Source: Areca catechu (Eukaryota; Streptophyta; Magnoliopsida; Arecales; Arecaceae). Taken from it: a stretch of 64,000 bases of DNA. The notes under the pieces are model-generated. The model made no database searches. It was given only the letters and a program-made list of their open reading frames with translations, and was not told where the DNA came from. How positions within the stretch are numbered: position 1 is the stretch's first letter; every line of letters starts with the position of its first letter. Shown one piece after another: positions 9,270-20,053 of this stretch. The stretch spans positions 12,183,827 to 12,247,826 of the forward strand of contig CM038051.1 of assembly GCA_021397845.1 (NCBI GenBank), given 5' to 3'. Made by a program: the position numbers and the translations under genes.

Positions 9270-12200
9270 TCAGGCAATGCCTAGAGCAGGAATAAGTGAG
9301 AGTGACAACATGAACAGCAGGACTGCCGTAAGCTTCTTGAGGATACTACAATGGGAGCTTGATGAAACAGCTGATGTAGTATTTCCACTGCTCATTTTAC
9401 TGTAAGCATGCAAGGAGAGAACCACTTCAGTTAAGAAGTTTGTGAAATTTGATCTACCGAATGCTAATAAGGGGTAATATATAAACATACCCTGAGGTTG
9501 CATAAATACATTTATCATAACCTGCGAACAAATAAATATATTAAGGAATAATCATGTAGAAAATGATTGAAAGAAGCAAAAGCTAATCATCCTAGAGCAT
9601 CAAGCAATGGCACGAGAATAGAATTAAAGGTTTTAACAGTGATGCAAATGAGGAAATTAAGCCCCGTGAAGGAAGCCTAGGTAGCTTTGAGGCCTAGAAA
9701 TAATCTCATAAGAAAGCTTAGAAGTTTATGTACCACTCTTAATTTCTTTTCTTTTCTTTTTTTAAGCGAAGCAGGGGTTTCTTATGAGGGGTTTCATTGA
9801 GGGGCAGAATATGTGGATTGCTGTAGATGGGGGATATGAAAAATCTTGACTGATTTTGTCCTATTATTTGCAGATCAAAGTACTAACAGTTTTTGCATGA
9901 TGCATTGTCCATGAAAGTCAGCGGATATGGTCCTAATGCATTGCACAAACTGGATGTGTTCTCACATCATTGAAATTTTTGTCATTGTTTTATAAGGTTG
10001 TTGGATCACATAATAGACAATTCTATAATGAAAGATTGAGAATGGAATTTGTCTTTTCTAAGCTTTGCACCTTTGTACTCCATTCCATGGCACAATTTGG
10101 TATCATACACCTGCCAATTATGGAATATCTAGGACATGTTTGATAATAGAAATCACCATTATATGAGTAATATACACTAATTTTTTTTTATAGGATGACG
10201 TTTATTCTACTTATCACAAATAAAATTAGACATATCCATTCATGCTACAGGTGAGATGCAATGATGACATGAAATGTGTAAGAAAGATGATTGCATGAAT
10301 TAGAGAAAATTCCATAAGTTGGATTAAGGACTTTGGAACAAAGATATTCCCATTATATGATATTTTAATCAGCATGTTATAAGATAGGAATGCTTACTTG
10401 GATCTTTTGTGGTCTTTACCCCTGCACCACCAAAGCTACAAGCAACATCATTAGCCCCATTCTGCTGATAATAGCTATTGAAAGCAAATGAGGCATGAGA
10501 AAGCAAAGTATCGGGTTGATAACAAGGCTGGCTCGGCTGAATCGCCGAACAATCAACATTGCCAGGACCACAAGCCCAATCCAAGGCATTTTGCAAATCC
10601 AATTCTGAAGCACTGCTTGAAGCAACACACCATGTCCCATTTGAACTTGTAATGTTTGCCCCTGTAATGACATCCACATTCCCTCTACCAGTCAAGTCAA
10701 GGCTATAAATGCTAGTTTGGTCAGGGTAAAACAGCCCCCAGTTCCTTTCTGATTCCAGCCCAGGCTTCCTATTCTCATTGAACAATGAAAATATATAGAC
10801 ATCGATCTCCTCCCCGGGCTTTGCTGGAGTCCCTGTATCATTGATGACATGGCGAATAAGATTGGTGTTGTAAGTCTGAGCATTATCTGCAGTTGCAGCA
10901 GTTTCTTTGGCAGATCCCTTGTTAGGCCACCCTGATTCAGTAACCATAACCTTCAAAGTCCTGAAATTTAGAGCCATGAGCGCAAAAAAGATGGCATCCA
11001 GCTGAGCATCGAACATGTTGGTGTAAACCAAACCAGTATTTGGATCGATGACATCCGAAGACAATGATGAGAACAGTGCATAATTCAGGGAGACATTGCT
11101 CGGCGAGTCTCTATAAGCATAGTAAGGATAGAGATCCACCATGAATGGCGATTGGTTCTCCACAAGAAACTCCAGCATTGGTTTCAAAAAGAAAGCATGG
11201 CTGCTGTTGAAAGCCCCGGCGGATGGAGGAAAAGATCTAGATAACACTCCAAGCGAATGAGTACTCGACACTTTGATTCGTTTGTGTAACCCGGCCTTCT
11301 TCAGAGCAGTTTGAACATTGGCCATGGCTGGCACCACAAGCGAAGAGACATTGTCAGGGCTTTCAGTGATCTCGGCACCTACTGTAATGTAGGTGATCAT
11401 AGAAGCCGGGTAATAGGGAAGGATGCTGTTCTTAAGCCAAGTATCAACATTGGACTGGTACTGCGAGAAGGCAAGCAAGTCCGAGTTCGGGACCCCGACC
11501 ATGAGCTCCACGCCAGTGTTGGCAAAGGCCTTGATAACCTGGATGTTGGAGTCATAGATCCTAACATACTTAATCTGATGAAGCTTAACCAGTTGTGCAA
11601 CTTTGTCAGGTGTGGGAAGGTCATCGGCATTCCGTCCATAGCAAACGCCAATTTTGCTCCCTCTGCAAAGCCCTGTCACAGGAGTTGGATTGGATTTCTC
11701 TATAACTAGGCTATCATTCTTTCGAGACTAAATGAAATGAAATGTAATAAGAGTAACTAACAATCTCATGTCCAATAAAGAAAGGAAATGCTCAAATGCA
11801 TTGCTTGATGACTGATCACTGTTGAGCACTTGTAGTTCTTGACATACTAAAATTTCCCTTAACAATGGTTACGATGTACCGAATCAAGAAGGAAAAAAAA
11901 AATACCACCAAAAAATAAAACTTTCACGCATAAAAGGGGAGGTATAGAGTTAATTTATGGATCCTAAAATGTCTAAATACAACCGTATGGAGTCAAGAAA
12001 CCCTTCTGTTCTTGGTCCCTTTCCATCATGGCATGACCGGTTACCATACAAAACTTCTGATTCTGACTTAAGAGCAAAAAGTGGAGAAAAAGAAGAAAAA
12101 GGGAAACGCATTGCTTGATAAGTGAGCAAACTACTTGGCATGCTCTCCAGGAATGGTAATGAAATATCTTATCGAGAAAAAAGAACAGTAAAAATGCAAA

Positions 12201-12417
12201 CTTCGATCACCAAAAAAAAAAAAGGCCAGCAGGAATTTATGTTTTTTTTTCTTTTTTATTAGGTGGGAGATACCAAAACCCTTTACTCTCAAGAACAGCG
12301 GTGGAAAATAAAAGAGAAGATAGAAGAAACTTGAACTAAGAGAAGACAGAGTGAAGCCCACCGACCAGCGAAGAGCAAGAGGAGAAGCAGAGGAATTATA
12401 AGGAGTTCCCTGGCCAT
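9270..12417 (-). CDS. GPI-anchored glucan endo-1,3-beta-glucosidase (GH17 + X8/CBM43), four exons
   Basis: Exons on the minus strand are 12417-12366, 11672-10398, 9521-9491 and 9399-9270; phases close to give 495 residues. Exon 1 encodes a hydrophobic signal peptide (MARELLIIPLLLLLLFAG). The GH17 domain starts at about residue 24 (KIGVCYGRNADDLP). The proton donor is Glu118 (TVGAE) and the nucleophile Glu263 (VTESGWP). The X8/CBM43 domain starts at about residue 362 (NGTWCVA) and has its six cysteines, the sixth coming from the 31-nt exon 3. The C-terminus is a Ser-rich stretch and a hydrophobic tail, a GPI-anchor signal. Such proteins hydrolyse callose at the cell surface and plasmodesmata. 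Length fits the roughly 500-residue plant subfamily. Reading on past 10398 would retain an intron and lose the last cysteine and anchor. Confidence 0.95.
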
Positions 12418-13149
12418 TGAAGAAGCTAAGTTGGCTATCTTTCCTCTAAACCTCCCAAAATGCTCCCTGTCCCCCTTCTCCGATGAAATCGCCTACCATC
12501 CTCTGCCCGGAATACCGTCCCTATAAAAGAATTTCCAACCGTTGGCTTCGCAGCTCGAGACAAAGCCACTCGTCAGCGGTTCAGAGGAAAGACGTACGGA
12601 TTAGCTGGCCGGCTTGGGGCATTGGGGAGGGGGGAGAGAGAGAGAGGAGCGTACGAGAACCGGACTTGAAATAGGTTTTCAAAATGAGGTTTATAGGAGG
12701 GCCTGGCATCCGGAATTGGTGGACTCGACTTCCAAGAAGACAGACATGCATCCGCGAAGACCCGCATCGGTAGAAAATAAAGCGTCTGGATTTGGAACTC
12801 ATCGAAGCAAAGGATTAAGCTGATTCCTGGCACCAAAAAAATAAAATAAAAATAAAAATAAGGATCAACCAAGAACTTTACTGATTCCTGGCACCAAAAA
12901 AATAAAATAAAAATAAAAATAAGGATCAACCAAGAACTTTATTTCTGTGTCTTCTGGAATCCGGATCGATCAATTCAGTGATCACCACCGGACTTTAATA
13001 TAACAATCCAATTTCGATCTTCTTACAAGGATTGCTTAATAGAAGAAATAAAAATTTTCTATTTCTCTGAGCCAACCATTGAATCTTGAATTTTTTTCTC
13101 TATATAGTTTTCTGCTAAGCAAACAGAGAATTGTAAGAAGCCAGCCTAG
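12418..13149. other. 5' flank of GH17 gene
   Basis: This should hold the 5' UTR and promoter of the GH17 gene. I see no clear TATA box on the minus strand; the TATAAAAG at 12522-12529 faces the other way. The only notable structure is the tandem duplication at 12820-12941. Confidence 0.5.
12820..12941. repeat. 61-bp two-copy tandem duplication
   Basis: The block from CTGATTCCTGGCACC through an A-rich run to CAAGAACTTTA occurs twice, 61 bp apart, and is nearly identical. Confidence 0.9.
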
Positions 13150-13154
13150 CATGC

Positions 13155-14017
13155 AGATAACAGGTCTTCATTATTCAAACCACCCTCCCCGTCCTCCTTA
13201 TTTTGGAGATCATGGATAGCATTTTCTATCTCAACCAATCTTATAAAAATATTACCAACCTCCACTTTATTCCACCTCCTTAGCCGACTCTTAAGAAGTT
13301 CTAATCTACGGATAATCCGATACTGAGCATCACCCCTGATAGGAATTCTCTAAACCTCCCTAACAACCTCTCAAGAATTAGGATAATAAAGTCAAATTCT
13401 TTCAAACCTGAACGTAGAATGAATAAGGAAAGGAGAAGTGATAGTCAAGAGGAGAGGACAATGATCATAAGCCATCCTGTCCAGATGCCGCACCGTAAAT
13501 TTGGGGTACAGCTGAAGCCAACCTGTGGTAGCCACAGCTCTGTCAAGTCTTTCCCAGACCCTGGCCCTACCAGATCTGTTATTACACCACGTAAACCTAT
13601 TACCCATAAATCCGAGGTCCACCAAACCGTTGGAATCCAAAAAGTGATTGAATTCCCTGATTGCCACATTCTGGGAAAAGGGGACACCCCTTCTCTTCTT
13701 CTCCACTTTTGTGATACAATTGAAATTCCCAATAACAACTGTCGAGAACCCCTGATTGATCAACTGGGACACTTCATTCCAGAAATACCTCCTCTCCATA
13801 TAACAAGTCCTGGCATAGACTCCAGAAAGGATCCAAGAATGACCATTACTTTCAGTGATCACCATAATCACATTCTGAGTGCACTTATGAAAAACATCAA
13901 TCCTGGCGCAGTCCTATCCCAAGCGACCACAATTCCTCTTGATAACTCCATAGAATCAATAGCATAAAGATCCCACTTCTTGGGAAGACAGCGTCGAACC
14001 CTCTGCAAGGAAGGTGT
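13155..14017 (-). pseudogene. LINE ORF2 endonuclease domain, decayed
   Basis: The longest open piece (13871-13392) has VVIGNFNCI, where GDFN is usual, and NRFTWCNNRSG, RLDRAV and the DHCPLL motif, the classic L1 endonuclease blocks. Upstream, 14017-13880 gives LQRVRRCLPKKWDLYA and GGI-like sequence in another frame. Downstream, 13390-13160 continues with stops into the linker before the RT (RRLELLKSRLRRWNK). The first part of the endonuclease lies beyond the insertion at 15640-15520, where one base is missing in the usual WNARGAG start. Confidence 0.85.
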
Positions 14018-15505
14018 TGCCCAGTAAGCAATCCAAGAGGGGGGGTGAATTAGATCTCTAAAAAATTATTTAAATGCAAGTGTATGATCCAATCCAATAA
14101 TCAAACTAAGTACTATGAATGCAAGTGTGAAGTGCTCTAAGTGAGTATGCAGCGAAAATATAAAGCAATAAATATAAGAGCAATTTGAAGAGACAAGCAA
14201 TCATAAATACAAAGCAAGTATAGTGGTTCGGTGCTTTCCAATGTACCTACATCCACTTCCCAAGGCCCATTTGGAAATTCACTATAATCTCAAACGATTA
14301 CGATCGATTAGTTTTTTGGGCTCACTAATCAAACCCGACTTGTTTTCACAAGGCTCACAAGTCAAAACCTCACTTGATTTTTCAGGCTAAATAAAAACCT
14401 AATTGGTTTTAAGGCTCACCAACAACCTCCCTTGGTTTTGCGGGCTAACCAAGAACCTAATTGGTTTTCAAGGCTAACCAACAACCTCGTTAGTTTTCCA
14501 ATAGGCTAACCAAAAACCTTTACAACAAGAATAAGTTTGAAATAAAGAAACAATGAAAGCTTTATAATAAAAGCGGATATCTCTTTGAAGCTTTGTTGTA
14601 GTGTTGCCTTCAACTTGATAAAGCCTCTTTTAATGCTCAAGAAGGTTGAATTTAAATGCTCTTGAATGCTTGGAGACTTCTTTTTGCTTGAAGGTGGTTG
14701 AACTCAATGAATATGAGTGAATGTACTTCTTTTGTTTTTCTCTTATTGATCCTCTTTTCATTCTCTTATGTTTAGATTTGATTTGAATTAATTAAATACC
14801 TTTCCAAGCCCTCAAAGTCAGTTTCTAGCCGTTAGACACGAAAAACTAGCCGTTATGAGCCAAGAGGAGCAAGTTCTGCGTTTGAAAAACTAGCCATTAC
14901 TGTTCCCAGAACTTCAAGTATCGACACTTCAAGCTGTGAGTCGACACTTAGGATCGACACTTGCACTCCATGAGTCGATACTTGGTTCAAATATCTTCAA
15001 TGAAGCTCTCTGAAATTTTCAGGTGAGTCAACACTTCCATTGATGGTCGACACTTGAGTTGACACTTGACATCCATGTGTCGACACTTCAAGCAGGTCTT
15101 TAACTTCAGCAAGTTCTGTAACAAAGTCTCAGGCGATGAGCCGATCCTTGAGTCGACACTTGACTGGCATGAGTTGACACTTCAGCCGTGCCATCTGAAA
15201 CTTTTTCTGCGTACTGGCTTGAGTCGACACTTTCACTGTCATAAGTCGATACTTGGGTTGTGAGTCGACACTTGACGAGATTTCTTCAAAAACAACTGAA
15301 CTTCTGCTGAAACAAATTTGTGTTGAACTCTTGTGTCCTTTCAAGTATTCTTCAATTACAAAAGTCCTCTTTAAGCATATCTTTCATCCATATTTGGGAT
15401 GAACTCTTGATGAGCACCTTTTTCTATAAAAATACACTTCAAAGAAATAGTTAGTACTCAACTTATACTTAAGTATTTTGCTTATCATTAAAATCAATAA
15501 CGGAG
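14018..15505. mobile_element. Unclassified 1.5-kb insertion in the LINE endonuclease
   Basis: It interrupts an otherwise collinear LINE endonuclease, so it is an insertion. It starts near a G7 run followed by TGAATTAGAT (about 14038) and ends near TCATTAAAATCAATA. It has no coding region. It carries degenerate repeats of an AGGCTAACCAA-type unit (14310-14520) and an array of GTCGACACTT-like motifs (14920-15275). I see no convincing LTRs, terminal inverted repeats or duplication, so ends are approximate and the class is open. Confidence 0.6.
14920..15275. repeat. Interspersed GAGTCGACACTT-type motif array
   Basis: The core GTCGACACTT, or one-base variants such as GTTGACACTT and GTCGATACTT, recurs about fifteen times in roughly 350 bp at irregular spacing of about 15-45 bp, usually preceded by TGA. 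The core includes the palindrome GTCGAC. Intervals differ in sequence, so this is not a simple tandem repeat. Confidence 0.8.
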
Positions 15506-15649
15506 TCAACAGAAGGTCCAAACGGACGGGTTTCCAAAATCAAACGAACATCAGGATGATTTAATAGATTCATTCTGCGAAAAGAATAGCCAAAGGAAGG
15601 TTTCCCTGCCCCTCTTGCATTCAAGATAAGATCCTCCTACAGAAACCCT

Positions 15650-17664
15650 AACCTATGGAAGAACCCTCCCCAAGGGTCTTCCCAATTCCAGCTTCCACAA
15701 CAGCAACAGAGCCCCCGCCCCCATGCTCGGCCTCCACTGACTCCTTAAATAGAGCCACCTTTACCTGTCCCACGACATCTTCATGTATCGGAGTTTTCTG
15801 GTCCACCCCAATAAGCATGGGAACTACCTCCCCTGCAGCATGTCCCGAATCCGAAGTGGAGCTATCGGCCGCAATCAGGGTAGACAACCCTCCCGCCTAG
15901 AGCTTCCTATTACAGCCCGAGACACCACCCCAGACTGGCCAGCATGCCCCTGAGCCCGCCCCTGAGAGCCCCCTGCTAACCCGCTTCCCTTCTCCCCCTC
16001 CTCTGCCTCCCCCGCAGCCAACACCTTCCCCTTCACCACCCCACCCACCCTCCCTCCCCCTAGTCCTAGCCCCAGGCAGCAAGGCAGACCCCTGGTCAAC
16101 ATCCAGAGCTCCAAAACCCTTCTTCACAATCTCAGCCCAACCATAACCACCTTTTTTCCTTTACCTACACCCCCAGATCTCCCACCACCACTCTCCTAGA
16201 TCCACCCTCACCCCTAACAGCAGAAGAAACAGCCTTCACAGGCAGAGAAACATATAAAGAGCCTTTACCCCCATGAGCCCAACCATACAAGGTTCTGTGG
16301 TACCAACCTTAACCGCAGGGGAGGACGTCGACACCGCTAGCTACACCTTCAATCCAATCAGAGGCGAGGGAGCAGGCTCCACCAACATCGGTTTGATGAT
16401 CACCGGGGAGAGCCTCTTGGACTGGTAAGTGGGGAGGACGGTGGGCTTTGGCCCCTTTTCAAAGCACCAGAGCCCAGGTCCACCATCACGAGATCCACTG
16501 GGCCAGAGTCTGAAAAACCCACCTCCATTCGATCCCCCAGCCCAGCCAACAGCCCAAAGCCCGGGTCCCATGAAGCACCGTATCCCAAAGCCTCATCCAA
16601 GCTCACCTCCGGGGAATGGCGACGTGCCACCTTGCTCGATTTCTGCCAGCTATCTGAGTCCGGCGGTGAGCTAGGAGTCGACGTCCCAGCCATGGAAGAA
16701 GTTATGGAGGGAGAAGAGGAGGGAAGATCCGAGGAAGATCTACCAGCAACCCTTTCCCCATCGCCCTCCTTCCTTACCTTCACTAGAGACCGTACCGGTC
16801 GAGGTAACTCGCTACGAGTTGGAGCAACCAGGGCCCGAACTTCGATCGACATCTACCCTCAGCCCCCAGGTTCGTAATAGAGCCCTCCCCATTCAACACC
16901 TTCGATTCCCCTTCACCAAACACCCATTCCTTCCTTCCCCCCAACTCCTCCACAGTTCCCGAACTGCAGTCACCTTCTTCGTGCCCAATTTTTCCACAAT
17001 TGAAATAGAGGGCAGGCAAATTTTCATAAACAAAATGCTGCCAAAAAACTTTATATTTACCTCTGATGAGCACCCCCAGTTTGACTGGCTAGGCAACATC
17101 CAACTCCACCTTCACCCGAGCGTACCCTACCTTTTTTAAATGATATGTAAACCCATCCACAGAGATGGGCTTACCGGCATCCTCCACCACCGTCATCATC
17201 GATACCGGTTTCCAGAACTCCAAAGGTAGCCCCGGCATTCTCATCCACACAACCACCTTCTTAATCCTCCTCTGCTCCGGTATAAAATCAGGCTCCCGGT
17301 CCTCCATAGCAAGCAACTGGCCTCCGGCAAACCACGGCCCACCAGTACGGACAGATGCGCACTCTCTTTCCATCTTGAGTCGGACCACCAGGTGATCTTC
17401 AGCCAATGGAATAACTTCCAGATCATAGGACAGATTCGCCTTCGAACGGATTTCCCTAGCCACAGAGTCCGCGGACACTCGCCGTCCCAAGCTCCAGACG
17501 ATCATCGCCAGTCCATACCACTCCTTTCTCGCCTCCTCAAGCTCTGTCTCCGGCAGCTCAAGAACTTTGGTAAAGCACGCCTGCAGCAGCTCCAAGTCCT
17601 CCAATGGCAGCTTCGGAGAGGACCAAAACGAACCTCTCCCCGGCCCTGTACAATCCTCGTCCAA
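15650..17664 (-). pseudogene. LINE ORF1 (DUF4283-like, zinc knuckle remnant)
   Basis: From the ATG at 17664 the frame gives the DUF4283-type fold seen in plant L1 ORF1 proteins (EEARKEWYGLAMIVWSLGRR, then GGPWFAGGQLL and VVWMRMPGLPLEFW). A TAG at 17089 interrupts it, and the same frame continues with the knuckle (YFNCGKIGHEEGDC, about 16966-17000), whose first cysteine is replaced by Tyr. After about 16850 the frame shifts and the tail is a Gly/Ser/Pro-rich, low-complexity region. ORF1 binds the element's RNA in this family. Confidence 0.82.
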
Positions 17665-17699
17665 GTACGATCACCATCACCTGAACTCAGCCCTCCCTT

Positions 17700-20053
17700 C
17701 CCTCCTTCCCGCTCGAATCACCTACTTCCGCCATGGCTTTCCGAGGAAGCTTCAAGAACACGAAAACCAAATCCAAAGTACGTTTCCCAATACACAGCGA
17801 GGCTATCGCAGAAGCGAACCCAACACAACCTCTTATAATTCTTGAACTTCTATATTGACATAGTAGTATTGGAGAAGGATTCCTTATTTAATATAATTTA
17901 ATAAACTAATAAACTTATATTTATTGTTGGATTTTGATTAAAAAAAATATATTAAATAAGTGCCTTGCTTATTATTCAAAATAAATATTTTTATTAATAA
18001 TGTTATTAATAAGCAAATGGTTTGCTAAATATCATGAGATAAGCACACAATTCTTAATTCTTTTACAAATCCCTCCCCCCACGCATACAAATTTTAACTC
18101 TAGCGTTATTCAACTAAGATAAACTTCAAAATTGCTCATAGTGCTAGTCATGGCCTCATGAGATAATGTTGGTATGTTTTTATGTCACCAATGGCGCATA
18201 CCAGAGCAATGTTTGATGTAGATGTATTCCCCCAGATTCAAAACTGAAGTAATATGCAACTATAAGAAATTATTTTGAAAAATTAGAGTTAGCATGCGCA
18301 AAGTTTCTTCCCATGGAGGGAACCATTATCTAGACAAGTGACCTCTACTCCTTAACACAAATATTTAAATATAAATTATATATTTTTTAAATACTATATC
18401 GACAATTTTCATAACCCAAATTTGTTTTTTTCGTAACCCAATTGCCTAGCGAGCTTTCTAGATATCTAAACAAGACTAGTGCCGTACCACTATTGTTTTG
18501 TATCCCTCTCATAAGCAAGGACATTGGTGCAACTCATAAAAATTAATATAATACAAATGGGATTAGTCATGAAGTTGCCAAGCCGGCATTAGAACATCCA
18601 AGAAGTTTTTTTTTTTTTTTTTTTTTTTTTTTGACATTTTTAAGTATTTTTTGAGATTTTTTTATATATTCATATTGGGATGATTGTGAATTACCTAATT
18701 TATATATAAAACAAATTGCGGCCTAGGTGTATCCAAATGGGACCTATCAAAATCAGGTCTATCACGTGGCCACCACTTCTTCCTCGCATCTTCTTGGACA
18801 TTACACGAGTTAGATAGTTACGGTCAACATGGTGCGGCTCAACCAGTTAATCGGGTAGATCGGGTCAAATTTAGGACTGGTTTAATTTAAAAAATAATAT
18901 TATTTTTATAGACTTGAGCTTGGCTTGGCTTGACCTTTTAAGCCTGCTTCACAAGCTTGAGCTTATTCAAGCTTTGGACATCCAGATTTTTATGCTTCGA
19001 TCATTGTTGAAGGAGAAGAGACGATGAGAAAGGCAGCTAGGCAACAGGGAGAAGGCAGAGGAGTAGCAGGAAGGAGGTGATGGAGGTGCAAGAAAGATGG
19101 AAACCATGAGTCTTTGCAAGAGAAAAAAAATACTGTATTTGTTGCCAGAGGGAGGTGGGGTATGCCTTGTGGATCCAATGGATAGGGTTGGTAGAGTTGG
19201 TGGCCAATGATTTGAAAGAAGGGATAGACTGGGTGAGGAGATTTGCTATCGACGTGTAAGGCTTCCTCATGTGTATAGGGCATAACCGGTGGATCCAACG
19301 AGAGAGGGTGGCGAGGTCGATGGCTGGCTATTCGAAGGGAGGGTTTTTGATCAGGTGAGTAGATTCGTCGGAGTAGGTTATAGGGCATGGAAAGAGATGG
19401 GAATTTGGGATTGATTTGGGATATAATATGGATTTCGTGCTAGGTCCGGATTGGGACAAGCTCAACCCAAGCTTGGTCCATTTTTAAACACCAGTTCGAT
19501 TTTTAGGCTCGACTCGACTTGCCGGACTAAAATATGTGATCTTTTAGCTCTTTTTAAAGAAGCCAGGCTCAAGCGGGTCATCCATGATTTAAGTAGGTCT
19601 ACTTATGAGGCCTTATCAGGTTCCTAGACTCACCCTCACCCAAATTATGGGATCCGAATCTTGGCTACTCCCGTCCCACCCCCGAGGCCCCGACCCAAGC
19701 ACCTACTTGCACAAGAGTCCGTAACGGGTCCAAGATCCGGACTGGGGCTTTTCCCGGCGGATCCGGTTTTTATTAATTTCTACGATCCTAGCCTTGTTAC
19801 CAACGGAAATATTTCTACTTAGGAAAAACGACTTGCAGTGCAGCGGTCTTCGTAGTTTGAATTTATGGTCCAGCCGGCTCTCTCCGTCGGAAAGTCGCGG
19901 TTTCTAAGAGTCATTTATTTGTAAAAATTTCTCTCCTCCGTTTCCCCCGATCCTAGTCCATACTCTCTCACACGCGCGCACACACACACACACTCTCTCT
20001 CTCTACAACCCTAGAAACCCTAGCCCAGATTCGCGCTCGCGAAATCCTAGATC
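17700..20053. other. Intergenic between LINE and MKK6 gene
   Basis: No gene is apparent. The stretch 17840-18720 is AT-rich, with a 26-base T run at 18607-18632. The stretch 18730-19620 is richer in GC, with AGCTTGGCTTGG/AAGCTTGG words on both strands that may be an old DNA-transposon remnant I cannot name. The last 300 bp are the probable MKK6 promoter and 5' UTR. Confidence 0.5.
19970..20022 (+). promoter_or_regulatory. MKK6 5' UTR/promoter: CA/CT repeat and telo-box
   Basis: A (CA)n(CT)n microsatellite is followed by AAACCCTA (20015-20022), a telo-box typical of promoters of genes active in dividing cells. An AACGG core, as in mitosis-specific activator elements, lies near 19802. The functional meaning is inferred. 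Confidence 0.4.

Larger units (their letters stand above)
13150..17700 (-). mobile_element. Degenerate L1-type LINE, 3' part missing, split by an insertion
   Basis: On the minus strand, ORF1 (DUF4283-like domain plus remnant zinc knuckle) runs from about 17664 to 15650. The start of ORF2 with an AP-type endonuclease lies at 15640-15520 and resumes at about 14017-13160. A 1.5-kb foreign segment sits inside the endonuclease. Similarity ends near 13155 before any reverse transcriptase. Several frameshifts and stops show it is dead. Confidence 0.85.

Noticed and set aside
10369..10397. Direct C-terminus of the GH17 reading frame (HSYLITC then stop)
   Set aside because: It reads through a GTAAGC donor and would lose the sixth X8 cysteine and GPI signal; spliced exons fit the family exactly.
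16400..16852. 150-codon minus-strand frame, Ser/Gly/Pro rich
   Set aside because: Falls in the low-complexity tail of the LINE ORF1 pseudogene; not a separate gene.
18607..18632. 26-base T run as a possible retroelement tail
   Set aside because: No recognisable element body or duplication next to it; treated as a simple repeat.
18990..19388. 132-codon minus-strand frame
   Set aside because: No recognisable domain, biased Pro/His/Ser content, no splice or promoter context.
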